Source: Papio anubis (Eukaryota > Chordata > Mammalia > Primates > Cercopithecidae). Taken from it: 64,000 nt of DNA. The notes beneath the pieces were generated by a model. That model saw nothing but the letters and a program-made list of their open reading frames with translations. It was not told the origin of the DNA and ran no database searches. A program made the translations under genes and the position numbers. Below are positions 22,962 through 33,989 of this stretch, one piece after another. The first letter of the stretch is position 1. Every line of letters starts with the position of its first letter. Location: assembly GCF_008728515.1 (NCBI RefSeq), contig NC_044989.1:81121754-81185753 (forward strand), written 5' to 3'.

Positions 22962-23515
22962 TATTAATTCATTTTCACACTGCTGATAAAGACATTTTCG
23001 TTAAAGGCCTTCAAGTCTCTAGAGAGTTCCAAACTTTCCCACATTTTCCTGTCTTCTTTTGAGCCTTCCAAACTGTTCCAGTCTCTTCCTGTTACCCAGT
23101 TCCAAAGTTGCTTCCACATTTTAGGGTACCTTGTCAGCAGTGCCCCCACTCTACTAGTACCAATTAACCTTGTTAGTCTATTTTCATGCTGCTGATAAAG
23201 ACATACCTGAGACTGGGAATAAAAAGAGGTTTAATGGACTTACAGTTACACGTGGCTGGGGAGGCCTCACAATCATGGAGGAAGGCAAGGAATAGCAAGT
23301 ACATCTTACATGGATGGCAGCAGGCAAAAAGAGAGAGATTGTCCAGGGAAACTCACCCTTATAAAACCATCAGATCTTGTGAGAGTGATTCATTATAATG
23401 AGTACAGCATGAGAAAAACCTGCCCCCATGATTCAATTACCCCCAACTCGTTCCCTCCCACAACACATGGAAATTCAAAATGAGATTTTGGTGGGGACAC
23501 AGCCAAATCATATCA
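22962..23515 (-). mobile_element. Partial THE1 (MaLR) provirus, antisense
   Basis: Read on the minus strand: an LTR (about 23515 to 23170, rc of 'gtggggacacagccaaatca' near the start), about 175 bp of THE1 internal sequence (23165 to 22990), then only the last about 27 bp of a second LTR (22988 to 22962). It is inserted in the L1MA ORF2. The L1 word caaacca is present on both sides (22955-22961 and 23516-23522), and joining the flanks restores the L1 order. Most of the internal region and of the 3' LTR has been lost. Confidence 0.85.
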
Positions 23516-25994
23516 CAAACCAAATTCAACAATACATTAGAAAGATCATTCATCATGACCAAGTGGGATTTATCCCTGATATGCAAGGATGATTTAACAT
23601 ATGCAAATCAACCGATGTGATACATCATATCAACAGAATGAAATGTAAAAAAATTACATAATCATTTCAATTGATGCTGAAAAAGCATTTGATAAAATTC
23701 AACACTCCCTCATAATAAATACCCTCAAAAAACTGGGTATAGAAGAAACATAGCTCAACATAATAAAAGGCACATACAACAGACCCAAAGTTAATATCAT
23801 ACTGAATGAAGAAAAACTGAAATCCTTTCCTCTAAGATCTGGAACATGAAAAGAATGCCCACTTTCACCACTGTTGTTTAACATAGTAGTGGAAGTCCTA
23901 GCTAGAGCAATCAGAGGAGAGAAATAAATAAAGTACATCCAAATTGAAGTGGAAGAAGTCAAATTATCCTTGTTTTCAGATCATATAATCTTATATTTGG
24001 AAAAACTGAAAGACTCCATAAAGAAACCATGAGAATTTCTAAATAAATTTAATAAGTTGCAGGATACAAAATTAACATACAAAAATCAGTAGCATTTCTA
24101 TATGTCAACTGAATAATCTGAAAAGAAAATTTAAAAAGCAATCCCATTTATTATAGCTGTAAATAAAATATCTAGAAATCAATAAAGGAAGTGAAAGATC
24201 TCTGTGATAAAAACTAGAAAACACTGATGAAAGAAATTGAAGAGGACACAAACAGGAAAAATATTCCATATTCACGGACTGAAAGAATCAGTATTGTTAA
24301 AATGTTCACACTACCTAAAGAAATCTACAGTTTCAATGCACTCCCCATGAAAATACCAATGAACCAATGACGTTCTTCACAGAAAGAGAAAAAATTATCT
24401 TAATATGTATATGAACCCACAAGAGACCTATAGTGGCCCAAACTATCCTAATCAAAAAGAACAAAATTGGAGGAATTACATTACATGACTTCAAATTATA
24501 CTACAGAACTATAATAAGCGAAGAAACATGGTACGGACATAAAAACAGACACACAGACCAATGAAACAAAATAGAGAACCCAGAAATAAATCTAAACATC
24601 TACAGTGAACTCATTTTTGACAAAGTTTGCAAGAACTTAACACTGAGGAAAAGGCAGTCTCTTCAATAAATGGTGCTAAGAAAACAGGATATTTATATAC
24701 AGAAGAATGAAACTAGGCCCCTACCTATCAATATATACAAATCAAAATGGATTAAAGATTTAAATCTAAGATCTCAAACCATAAAACTACTATAAGAAAA
24801 CATTGGGGGAAACTCTCCAGGACGTTGGTCTGTGCAAAAATTTCTTGAGCGATACCCCACAAGCCAGGCCACCAAAACAAAAATGGAAAACTAGGATCAC
24901 ATCTAGTTAAAAAGCTTCTGCAAAGCAAAGGAAATAATCAAAGTGAAGAGACAACCCACAGAATGGAAGAAAACATTTGCAAACTACCCATCTAAGAAGA
25001 AATTAACAACCAGAATATATAAGGAACTCAAACAACTCTATAGGAAAAAAGAAATCTAACAATTTGATCAAGAAATGGGCAAAATATTTGAATAGACATT
25101 TCACAAAAGACACAAATGGCAAACACACATATAAAAAGGTGCTCAACATGATGGATCAGAGAAATGCAAATCAAAACTACAATAAGATATATTACCCCAG
25201 TTAAAATGGCTTATATCCAAAATATAGGCAACAACAAATGCTAGCGTGGATGTGGAGAAAAGGGAACACTCTTACACTGTTTGGGGGTATGTAAATTAGT
25301 AAAACCACCAGGGAGAACAGTTTGGAGGTTCCTCAAAAAACTAAAAATTCAGCTACCATATGACTCAGCAATTCCACTGTTGGGTATATACCCCCAAGAA
25401 AGGAAATCAGCGTATCAAAGAGATATTTGCACTCCCATGTTTGTTGCAGCACTGTTCACAATAGCCAAGATTTGGAAGCAACCCAAGTGTCCATCAACAG
25501 ATGAAGGGGTAAATAATGTATCCATTTTCTTTATTCATTAATCCATTGATATCTATTGGTACATATACACAGTGAAATACTATTGGTCCAATGGTATCCA
25601 TTAGTACATATACACAATGGAGGATGGGATATAGAGTATGGAAGGATTGTTACCAGAGGATGGGGGTTGGGAGGAGAAGGTGGGGATCGCTAATGGGTAC
25701 AAAAAAAGTAATTAAAAGTGTTAATAAGTCCTACTATTTGATAACACTACAGAGGGACTATAGTCAGTCACTTACTTGTACATTTAAAAATAAGTAAAAG
25801 AGTGTAATGGATTGCTTGTAACACAAAGGTTAAATGCTTGAGGTGAATGATACCCCATTCTCTGTGATGTGATAATTCTACATTGTATGCCCGTATCAAA
25901 ATATCCCATGTGCCCCATAAATGTATATACCTACTATGTGCCCAGAAAACTTTTTAAAAAGACAAAAAATATAAAAAATAAAAATTTAATTTTC

Positions 25995-26465
25995 TTTTCA
26001 AAAAAGGTTTCAGCATCTACCCAGGTATAATAGAGTGGAAATTCTCAAGTTGTAATTCCCTTTGTGTAAATAATGTTTTAACCCAAAGGAGAAACTCTAG
26101 TGGAGATATTTTTGAATTTATTGAGATAATATGAATGGTATGTTGACATAATGTGTTTCTCTAATAAGTTCTGCTTCTAAGAATTCCAAATCCTCTAAAT
26201 AATATGCATGTTATATTCTGTTCTATTTATAACTTGAGAGTTTATTTGTTTTCTTTGACATTTCTATCTTCAAAATGATGTCTTTACTAAGACAAACAGT
26301 GGTATACAAAAGAAGGACAACAATAAAATTAAATAGGAAAAATAACACCAGTTTATGTGAGGTTAACCTAGTAGGCTACATAAGGTAAATAGGAAGTTCA
26401 TTTTGTAAGTTAAATAAATCAACTTGAAACATACTTTGCAAAAGTTTTAACAGTGAGAAAATTAT
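25995..26465. other. Unassigned AT-rich stretch
   Basis: Between the L1MA tail and the next LTR. No gene or nameable repeat. Confidence 0.5.
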
Positions 26466-26470
26466 AATAG

Positions 26471-27124
26471 TGAAAGAGGTCTAATCTAACCAACCCCCAT
26501 CTTGCCTTTAATTGCCAAACTGCCCTTAAACATTCTTGGGCTTGGGTCAAGCTAATTTTGTGAGACATTTTGTTTATAGTTTAAATTACAATAGCCCTTC
26601 CACAAAAATTAACAGCTTTCGTAAAGCTAAGAAAATGCCCTAGGTTAAGAGTATGGAAAGTGTCTGAATTCTGCTAAGGTCTAGGTGGAATGATAACCAG
26701 ACATTATTCTAGAGGTCATGAGATTTGCAACTTCCGCAATTACTCCTACAGGTAAAATCACTATTGTAGAACGTAAAAGTGGAAATATCTTTTCAGTTTT
26801 TTGCATTTCTGACCACTGATGGCTCCACCTGGATCAAACAACCCCTTCTGTGCCCCACTCAGCAGTAGACTCAGCCCACACAAGGACCATTTTCCACTAC
26901 CCTAGCATCCTCAACCACTCAGCAACACCAATTCCCTGGCCTACCAAACTATCCTTGAAAAACTAGCCTCCAAATTTTGGGGGAGGCTTATTTGAGTAGT
27001 AATAAAACCTGGTTTGCTTAGCCAGCTGTGAATGAATTAAACTCTTTCTCTATTGCAATTCTCCTGTCTTGATGAATTGGCTCTGTCTGAATAGTGGGCA
27101 AAATGAACCCATTGGGCAGTTGCA
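26471..27124 (+). mobile_element. Solo LTR of an endogenous retrovirus-like element, sense
   Basis: Begins TGAAAGAGG and ends GGGCAGTTGCA, so the TG...CA termini are kept. Internal words include 'cttgggcttgggtcaagcta', 'tttgtgagacattttgttta', a polyadenylation signal AATAAA at 27001-27006 and the U5-like 'aaactctttctctattgcaa'. No retroviral genes lie next to it. I recognise the type but cannot name the family with confidence, nor find a clear flanking duplication. Confidence 0.65.
27001..27006 (+). promoter_or_regulatory. LTR polyadenylation signal (AATAAA)
   Basis: Hexamer at the expected R-region position in the 26.47-27.12 kb LTR, about 120 bp before its end. Confidence 0.45.
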
Positions 27125-27229
27125 TAGTTGTAGCTCCTATTTAAGGGAGTATTTTCTAGCATGGGAATTATATTGGATTTTGCCCCATGACATATTTAAA
27201 AAATTAGTGGTTAGAAATATAAACTTTCA

Positions 27230-27349
27230 GACTGCCTGGATTTATATCATAGCTCAGTTATTTGCTACGTGGCCTTGGGCATAACTACCCTTATAGGATT
27301 GCTATAAGAATTACATCTTAACAATTTATGTAAAGAACTTAATACTGAT
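27230..27349 (-). repeat. MIR, antisense, first half (split by L1)
   Basis: 'GATTtatATCatAGCTCAGttATTTGCTAcGTGgCCTTGGGCAtaacTA' followed by 'TATAGGATTGctaTaAGaATTAcAT' and 'TGTAAAGAACTTAatACTG'. The continuing part is at 32597-32695; together they make one MIR. Confidence 0.75.
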
Positions 27350-28037
27350 CTTATTGGGGAGAGGCCAAGATGGCTGAACAGAAACGGTTCCAGTTTGCAG
27401 CTCCCACTGGGACCAAAACAGAAGGTGGGTGATTTCTGCATTTCCAACTGAGGTATCCAGTTTATCTCATTGGTTAGGCAGTGGGTGCAACCCACAGAGA
27501 GTGAGCAGAAGTAGGGTGGGGTGTTGCTTCACTTGGGAAGTGCAAGGAGCTAGGGATCTCCCTCCCCCAGCCAAGGGAAGCCATGAGGGACTGTGCTACT
27601 CACCCTGGTATGAAGCATTTCCCACAGATTTTTTCATTCTGCAGATCAGGAGATCCCTCGTGAGCCTACACAACCAGGGCCCTGGGTTTCAAGTACAAAA
27701 CTGGGTGGCTATTTGGGTAGACACTGAGCTAGCTGCAGGAGGTTTTTCCATACCCCAGTGGTGCCTGGAACCCCAGTGACCCAGGAGAACCGTTCACTTC
27801 CCTGGAAAGGGGGCTGAAGCCAGGGAGCCAAGTGGTCTCACTCAGCGGGTCCCACTCCCATGGAACCCAACAAACTAAGAACCACTGGCTTGAAATTCTC
27901 ACTGTCAGTACAGCAGTCTGAAGTCTACCTGAGAAGATCCAGCTTGGTTGGTGGTGCAGGGGCATCTGCCATGACAGAGGCTTTAGAAGCCGGTTTTCCC
28001 TTGACAGTGCTAAGGAGACTGGGAGGTTTGGACAGGG

Positions 28038-28155
28038 CAGAATTCACCACAGTAAGTATTTAACAGTAAGTTAAACAAATCTACTTGAAGCCAACAGCAG
28101 AATTCACCACAGAAGTATTTAACAGTAAGTTAAATAAATCTACTGAAACCAACAG
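28038..28155 (+). repeat. Tandem duplication (60 and 58 bp) in L1 5' UTR
   Basis: Unit 1 (28038-28097) and unit 2 (28098-28155) both open cagaattcaccacag and share 'tatttaacagtaagttaaa' and a closing 'ccaacag'. They differ by a few substitutions and two small deletions. Confidence 0.85.
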
Positions 28156-28788
28156 TGAGGCAATGCACCTGCGGCCTGACAGAAATTTAGAAATTCCTCC
28201 TCACTGGGCAGGCATCTCTGAATAACATGCAGCAGCCCCAGTCAGGGGCTTACAGATAAGACTCTCATCTCCCTGGTACAGAGCCCCTTGTGGGAGGGGT
28301 GGCTGTGGGCGCAGTTTCAGTAGACTTATCTTTCCTGCCTGCCAGCTCTGAAGAGAGCCACTGATCCTGACAAGGGGGATTCTCCCAGCACAGTGCACCA
28401 GCTCTGCTAAGGGACAGACTGCCTCCTCAAGTGGGCCTCCAACCCCTGTGGCTCCTGACAGGGAGAGACCTCTCAACAGGGGTCAACAGACATCTCATGC
28501 AGGAGAGCTCTGGTTGCCATCAGGCCAGTGCCCTTCTGGGACAAAGCTTCCAGAAAAAGGAGCAGTCAGCAATCTTTGTTGTCCTACAGCCTTCACTAGT
28601 GATACCCAGGAGAACAGGGTCTGAAATGGACCTCCAGTACACTGCAGCAGATCTGCAGAAGAGGGGCCTTACTGTTAGAAGAAAACTAACAAACAGAAAG
28701 CAACAACAACAACATCAACAAAAAAGACTCCCACACAAAAACTGCATCAAAAGGTCATTGGCCTCAAAGATCAAAGCTAGATAAATCC

Positions 28789-29870
28789 ATGAAGATAAGA
28801 AAAAAACAGGGCAAAAACACTGAAAATTCCTAAAGCCAGAATGCCTCTTCTCCTCCAAATGATTACAACTCCTCTCCAGCAAGGGCACAAAGCTGGACAG
28901 AGAATGAGATTGATGAATTGACAAAAGTATTCAGAAGGTGGATAATAAGAAACTCCTCTGAGCTAAAGGGGGATGTTCTAACCCAATGCAAGGAAGCTAA
29001 GAACCTTGATAAAAGATTACAGGAACTGCTAACTAAAATAATCAGTTTAGATAGGAATATAAATGACCTGATGGAGCTGAAAAACACAACATGAGAATTT
29101 TGTGAAGCATATACAAGTAGCAATAGCTGAATTGATCAAGAGGAAGAAAAAATATCAGAGATTGAAGACCACCTTGCTGAAATAAGGCATGAAAACAAGA
29201 TTAGAGAAAAAAGAATGAAATGAACAAAGCCTCCAAGAAATATGGGACCATGTGAAAAGATCAAACCTACAATTGATTGGTGTACCTGATAGTGATGGGG
29301 AGAATGGAATCAAGTTGGAAAACACATTTCAGGATATTATCCAGGAGAACTTCTCAAATCTAGCAAGACAGGCTAACATTCAAATTCAGGAAATACAGAG
29401 AGCACCAGTAAGATACTCCATGAGAAAATCAACCCAAAGACACATAATCATCAGATTCTCTAAGGCTGAAATGAAGGAAAAAATGTTAAGGACGGCCACA
29501 GAGAAAGGTCAGGTCACCTACAAAGGGAAGTCCATCAGACTAACAGCAGATCTCTCTGCAGAAAACCTACAAGTCAGAAGAGAGTGGGTGCCAATATTCA
29601 ACATTCTTAAAGAAAAGGATTTTCAACCCAGAATTTCATATCCAGCCAATCTAAGCTTTATAAGTGAAAGAAAAATAAAATCCTTTCCAGACAAGCAAAT
29701 GCTGAGGGACCTTTGTCACCATCAAGCGTGCCTTGCAAGAGCTCCTGAAGGAAGCACTAAATATGGAAAGAAAAAAACCGGTACCAGCCACTGCCAAAAC
29801 ACATCAAAATATAAAGAACAATGACACTGTGAAGAAACTGCATCAATTAATGTGCCAAATAACCAGCTAG
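28789..29870 (+). pseudogene. L1 ORF1 relic
   Basis: The expected start ATG is at 28789 (MKIRKKQGKNTEN) and is followed by an early stop. The region 29252-29824 stays open for 190 codons. It covers the RNA-recognition-motif and C-terminal domains (RHIIIRFSKAEMKEKML, then GKSIRLTADLSAENLQVRRE, then FQPRISYPANLSFISERKIK). One extra base near 29710 shifts the frame of the last 30 or so residues. The predicted stop of the original frame is TAG at 29868-29870. ORF1p is the L1 RNA-binding protein; this copy cannot make it. Confidence 0.85.
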
Positions 29871-29877
29871 CATCATG

Positions 29878-32380
29878 ATGACAGGATCAAATTCACATAT
29901 AACAATAGTAACCTTAAATGTAAACGGGCTAAATCCTACCAATTAAAAGACACAGACTGGCAAATTGGATAAAGAGTCAAGACCCACTGGTGTGCTGTAT
30001 TTAGGAGACCCATCTCACATGCGAACACACACATAGGCTCAAAATAAAGGGATGAAAGAATATTTACCAAGCAAATGGGGAGCAAAAAAGTAGGGGTTGC
30101 AATCCAAGTTTCTGATAAAACAGACTTTAAACCAACAAAGATCAAAAAAGACAAAGAAGGGCATTACATAATGGTAAAGGGATCAATGCAACAAGAAGAG
30201 CTAACTATCCTAAATATATTTGCACCCAATACAGGAGCACCCAGAGTCATAAACAAGTTCTTAGAAACCTACAAAGAGAATTAGATTCCCACACAATAAT
30301 AGTGGGAAACTTTAACACCCCACTGTCAATATTAGATAGATCAATGAGACATAAAAGTAACAGGATATTCAGGCCTTGAACTCAGCTGTGGATCTAGTGG
30401 ACCTAATAGACATCTACAGAACTCTTTAACCCAAATCAACAGAATATACATTTTTCTCAGCACTACATGTCACTTATTCTAAAATTGACCACATAATTGG
30501 AAATAAAACACTCCTCAGCAAATGCAGAAGAACAGAATTCATAACACTCTCTCAGACCACAGTGCAATTAAGTTAGAATGCAGGGTTCAGAAACTCACTC
30601 AAAACTGAACAACTACATGAAAATCAAACAACCTGCTCCTGAAAGACTCCTGGGTAAATAACGAAATTAAGGCAGAAATAAAGAAGTTCTTTGAAACCAA
30701 TGAGAACAAAGAGATAATGTACCAGAATCACTGGGACACAGCTAAAGCAGTATTAAGAGGTAAATTTATAGCACTTAATGCCCACATCAGAAAGCTGGAA
30801 AGATCTTAAACTGACACCCTAACATCACAGGTAAAGAACTAGAGAAGCAAGAGCAAACAAATTTAAAAACTAGCAGAAAATAAAATACCTAGGAATAAAA
30901 CATGAAGGACCTCTTCAAGGAGAACTAGAAACCACTGTGCAAGGAAGTAAGAGAGGACACAAACAAATCAAAAAACATTCCATGCTCATAGATAGGAAGA
31001 ACCAATATCATGAAAATGGCCAAACTGCCCAAAGTAATTTGTAGATTCAATGCTATTCCCATCAAGCTACCATTGACTTTCTTCACAGAATTAGAAAGTA
31101 ACTACTTTAAATTTCATATGGAACAAAAAGAGCCCATATAGCCCAGACAGTCCTAAGTAAAAAGAGCAAAGCTGGAGGCATCAGGCTACCTGACATCAAA
31201 CTATACTACAAGGCTACAGTAACCAAAACAGCATGGTACTGGTACCAAAATAGATATATAGACCAGTGAAACAGAACAAAGACCATAGAAATAACCTCAC
31301 ACATCTATGACCATCTGATATTTGACAAACCTGCCAAAAACAAGCAATGGGGAAAGGATTCCCTATTTATTAAATGGTGCTGGGAAAAGTGGCTAGCCAT
31401 ATGCAGAAAACAGAAACTGGACCTCCTCCTACATCTTACACAAAAATTAACTCAAGATGGATTAAAGACCGAAATGTAAAACTCCAAACCATAAAAACCC
31501 TAGAAGAAAACCTACGCAATACCATTCAGGACATAGGCATGGGCAAAGACATTATGATTTAAAAACGAAAAGCACTTCCAACAAAAGCCAGAATTGACAA
31601 ATAGGATCTAATTAAACTAAAGAACTTCTGCATAGCAAAAGAAACTAGCATCCAAGCAACCTACAGAATGGGAGAAAATGTTTACAATCTACCCATCTGA
31701 CAAAGTTCTAATGTACATAATCTACAAGAAACTTAAATTTACAAGAAAAAAAATCCCATCAAAAAGCGGGCAAAAGATATGAACAGATATTTCTCAAAGG
31801 AAGACATCTATGTGGCCACAAAACACATGAAAAAAGGATCAACATCACTGGTCATTAGAGAAATGCAAATCAAAACCACAATGAGATACCATCTCAAGTC
31901 AGTCAGAATGGTGATCATTAAAAAGTCAGGAAACAACAAATGCTGGTGAGGCTGTGAAGACATAGGAACGTTTTTACACTGTTGGTGGGAGTGTAAATTA
32001 GTTCAACCATTGTGGAAGACAGTGTGGTGATTCCTCAAGGCTCTAGAACCAGAAATACCATATGACTCAGTAATCCCATTACTGGGTATATACCCAAAGG
32101 ATTATAAATCTTTCTACTATAAAAACACATGCACGCATATGTTTATTGCAGCAGCATTCACAATAGCAAAGACTTGGAGCCAACCCAAATGCCCATCAAT
32201 ATAGACTGGATAAAAAATATGTGGCACATATATGTCATGGAATACTATGCAGCCATAAAAAAGAATGAGATCATGTCGATTGCAGGGACATGGATGAAGC
32301 TGGAAGCCATCATTCTCAGCAAACTAACACAGGAATAGAAAATCAACCACCACGTGTTTTCACTCATAAGAGGGAGTTGA
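29878..32380 (+). pseudogene. L1 ORF2 relic lacking the reverse-transcriptase core
   Basis: Starts at ATG 29878 (MTGSNSH), eight bases after the ORF1 stop, as in primate L1s, and ends at the TGA at 32378-32380. The endonuclease half is present but peppered with stops. At about 30883 the sequence jumps from the post-endonuclease linker ('aaactagcagaa') to 'aataaaatacctaggaata', well downstream in ORF2. That removes the region coding the catalytic reverse-transcriptase motifs. The C-terminal part reaches 32338 (YVMEYYAAIKKNEIMSIAGT). Confidence 0.85.
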
Positions 32381-32596
32381 ACAATGATAGCACATGGACA
32401 CGGGGAGGGGAACATCACACACCAGGAGTGTTGGGGCAAGGAGAGGGAGAGCATTAGGATAAATATCTAATGCCTGTGGGACTTAAAATCTAGATGACGG
32501 GTTGATAGGTGTGGCAAACCACCATGGCACATATATAGCTATATAACAAACTTGCACATTCTGCACATGTATCCCAGAACTTAAAATTTACAAAAA

Positions 32597-32695
32597 TAAT
32601 AATACTGTGCTGTGCATGTTAGTATAATGCATAATTATGAGAGCTAAGAAAGCTCTCAACAAATGTTAGATAAGCTATTATTATTACTAATGAAA
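32597..32695 (-). repeat. MIR, antisense, second half
   Basis: 'TAATACTGTGCTGtGCATgTTAGTAtaatgc' then 'CTCTCAaCAAATGTTAGataAGCTATTATTATTA' completes the MIR that starts at 27230; the L1 lies between. Confidence 0.75.
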
Positions 32696-32699
32696 TCGA

Positions 32700-33145
32700 G
32701 CCCGGGCTTTATCATTTTAATTTATGAAGAATTTACAACTGCTATGGATCTTGTCTACTGACTTCTGTTTCAACACAGTGACCATTGCCCTTTGCCCAGA
32801 CTCTTCTGCCTTAGAGTCAGTACCACCAGACTCTTGACTGTAAGTGACCCAAAGCCAGTGTTATGGCTTCTAACTTAGCCTTCTGTTGTGCCTTAATTCT
32901 TGGGTTTTGCATTGCTTCCGCAAGCAAAGTCCCCTTGGAATCATAGTCCTCTAACAAAAGAGAGGAACTTGACCTCTGAATACTTATGACAATTTGGACA
33001 CTGCCTCCACTATCCAGCCCTCTATCTGGGTCTATGGATTCTACCTATGAGATGAGTTTGAAAGCATCTCCTGGAAAAGTGGGAAGTCTCACCTCCTTCT
33101 CTATCAGTAGCCTGAGGCATTGCATAGCTCTTTCGTTCCTCAAGG
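32700..33145. other. Unassigned stretch
   Basis: No gene or nameable repeat. The 61-codon frame at 32986-33171 shows no domain. Confidence 0.45.
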
Positions 33146-33149
33146 CCAA

Positions 33150-33365
33150 AAGGGCTCCAATTCTTTTATGAAAAGGGCTGAATAACTATTTCAGTCTATG
33201 AGACCCATATGGTCTCTGTAAAAACCATTCAACTTTTCCACTGTCGCACAAACACAGCCATGGAGAATACATACATTACTAGGCATAACTGAATGTTTTT
33301 ATTTTAACAAAAATAAAATGTATGTAGGATCTGTGGGCTTAGTTTATGGACCCCTGTTCTAGGCC
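33150..33365 (+). mobile_element. hAT-type non-autonomous DNA transposon relic (second copy)
   Basis: Same family as 14335-14575: 'CTTTTATgAAAAGGGCtGAATAacTAttTcAGtCTatGAGACCcATATGGTCTCTGTaAAAACCATTCAaCTttTCCAcTGTcGCACAAACACAGCCATgGAgAATA' and 'gGGcTTAGTTTatGGACCCCTGtTCT'. The left end is eroded. Confidence 0.65.
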
Positions 33366-33369
33366 AGTG

Positions 33370-33985
33370 GCAGGCTCTTCCGCTTTCAGCTTACTTTATT
33401 CTGTGGGACTCTACAATCTCAGAATAACCCATGCAGGGTCATTGATTGTGCCAACAGTATGACATGAGCCACAAGTAGGACAAAAGGAAATGTATTTCCC
33501 CTTTTAATCTTTTTTAAAAAATACATTTTGGAAATGACACTTAGCATGTATCTCAACCTTGTTTTTCTCCATTGTCCATTAATAAGTAACTCAAGCCTCT
33601 GCTCCCAGGATTAGGATCTATAAGCAACATAACCAGAAGCTGTCACTGGTGGTTAGGGACACCCCAGAGGGAGTGTGCTTCACATTTGCAGTATTGTCTT
33701 CAGTTTGCTTTCCTATCTGGAAGCAGGTGGAGTTTCAGGCTTCTCATCATTGTAAAAATAACGTAATCCTCATCACAAATTGGAAAAGGCTCCCAGGAAT
33801 CAAACCTCAAATATGTTGGTATTTCACGAAGAGAGAAGCAGGTCTTAACTGAGAAAATGGAATTACCAACCTCTAGGGTTGCTCTTAAGAGTTAATGACA
33901 GAGCCAAGAATTGCTCCTCCTATAATCTAGGGCCAATCCTCATATTGAATTTCTGCTTTGGTCTCATGAATGCTAGCTTGATCAG
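33370..33985. other. Unassigned stretch
   Basis: No gene or clearly nameable repeat; possibly the degraded 5' continuation of the L2 that follows. Frames at 33649-33852 and 33879-34118 lack domains. Confidence 0.4.
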
Positions 33986-33989
33986 AGAC

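Larger units (their letters stand above)
21200..25620 (+). pseudogene. L1MA ORF2 relic (endonuclease/reverse transcriptase), multiply broken
   Basis: ORF2p is the endonuclease and reverse transcriptase of L1. The endonuclease region spans about 21290-22000 (GPNTIIAGDFNT is the conserved 'GDFN' motif, at 21650-21680). A linker follows at 22014-22250 and the reverse-transcriptase region at 22500-24150. THE1 interrupts it at 22962-23515. The C-terminal part runs to about 25540 (residues LPYDSAIPLLGIYPQERKSA, conserved in ORF2p). Stops are frequent. A 113-bp copy of a downstream ORF2 segment is misplaced at 22810-22922, and the very C-terminus is replaced by a short imperfect duplication at 25550-25620. 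Confidence 0.8.
18015..25990 (+). mobile_element. Nearly full-length L1MA LINE, sense, interrupted by THE1
   Basis: Complete L1 order in sense: 5' UTR (about 18015-19960, starting near 'gcagcacaaaatggtagaac'), ORF1 relic, ORF2 relic, and a 3' UTR ending about 25990. The 3' UTR reads 'gcttgaggtgaatgatacccc', then 'gatgtgataattctacattg', then 'cctactatgtgcccagaaaa', which marks an L1MA-type element. Without the 0.56-kb THE1 insertion the length is about 7.4 kb, consistent with a long 5' UTR. Both ORFs are broken by many stops and frameshifts, so it is long dead. No clear target-site duplication remains. Confidence 0.9.
27354..32600 (+). mobile_element. L1PA/L1PB-type LINE, sense, internally deleted
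   Basis: A 5' UTR opening 'ggggagaggccaagatggct', then ORF1 and ORF2 relics and a 3' UTR ending in an A/T-rich tail ('acttaaaatttacaaaaata'). It has both ends but is only 5.25 kb because about 1.3 kb of ORF2 is missing at about 30883. It inserted into an antisense MIR; the short word taatactg occurs at both junctions (27341-27348 and about 32600-32607), consistent with a decayed target-site duplication. A 60/58-bp tandem duplication lies in the 5' UTR (28038-28155). Confidence 0.9.

Noticed and set aside
22955..23522. A coding exon between the L1 halves
   Set aside because: The insert is a THE1 LTR plus internal fragment with no coding frame of note.
29252..29824. 190-codon frame as a host gene
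   Set aside because: It is the C-terminal two thirds of L1 ORF1 inside a broken L1.
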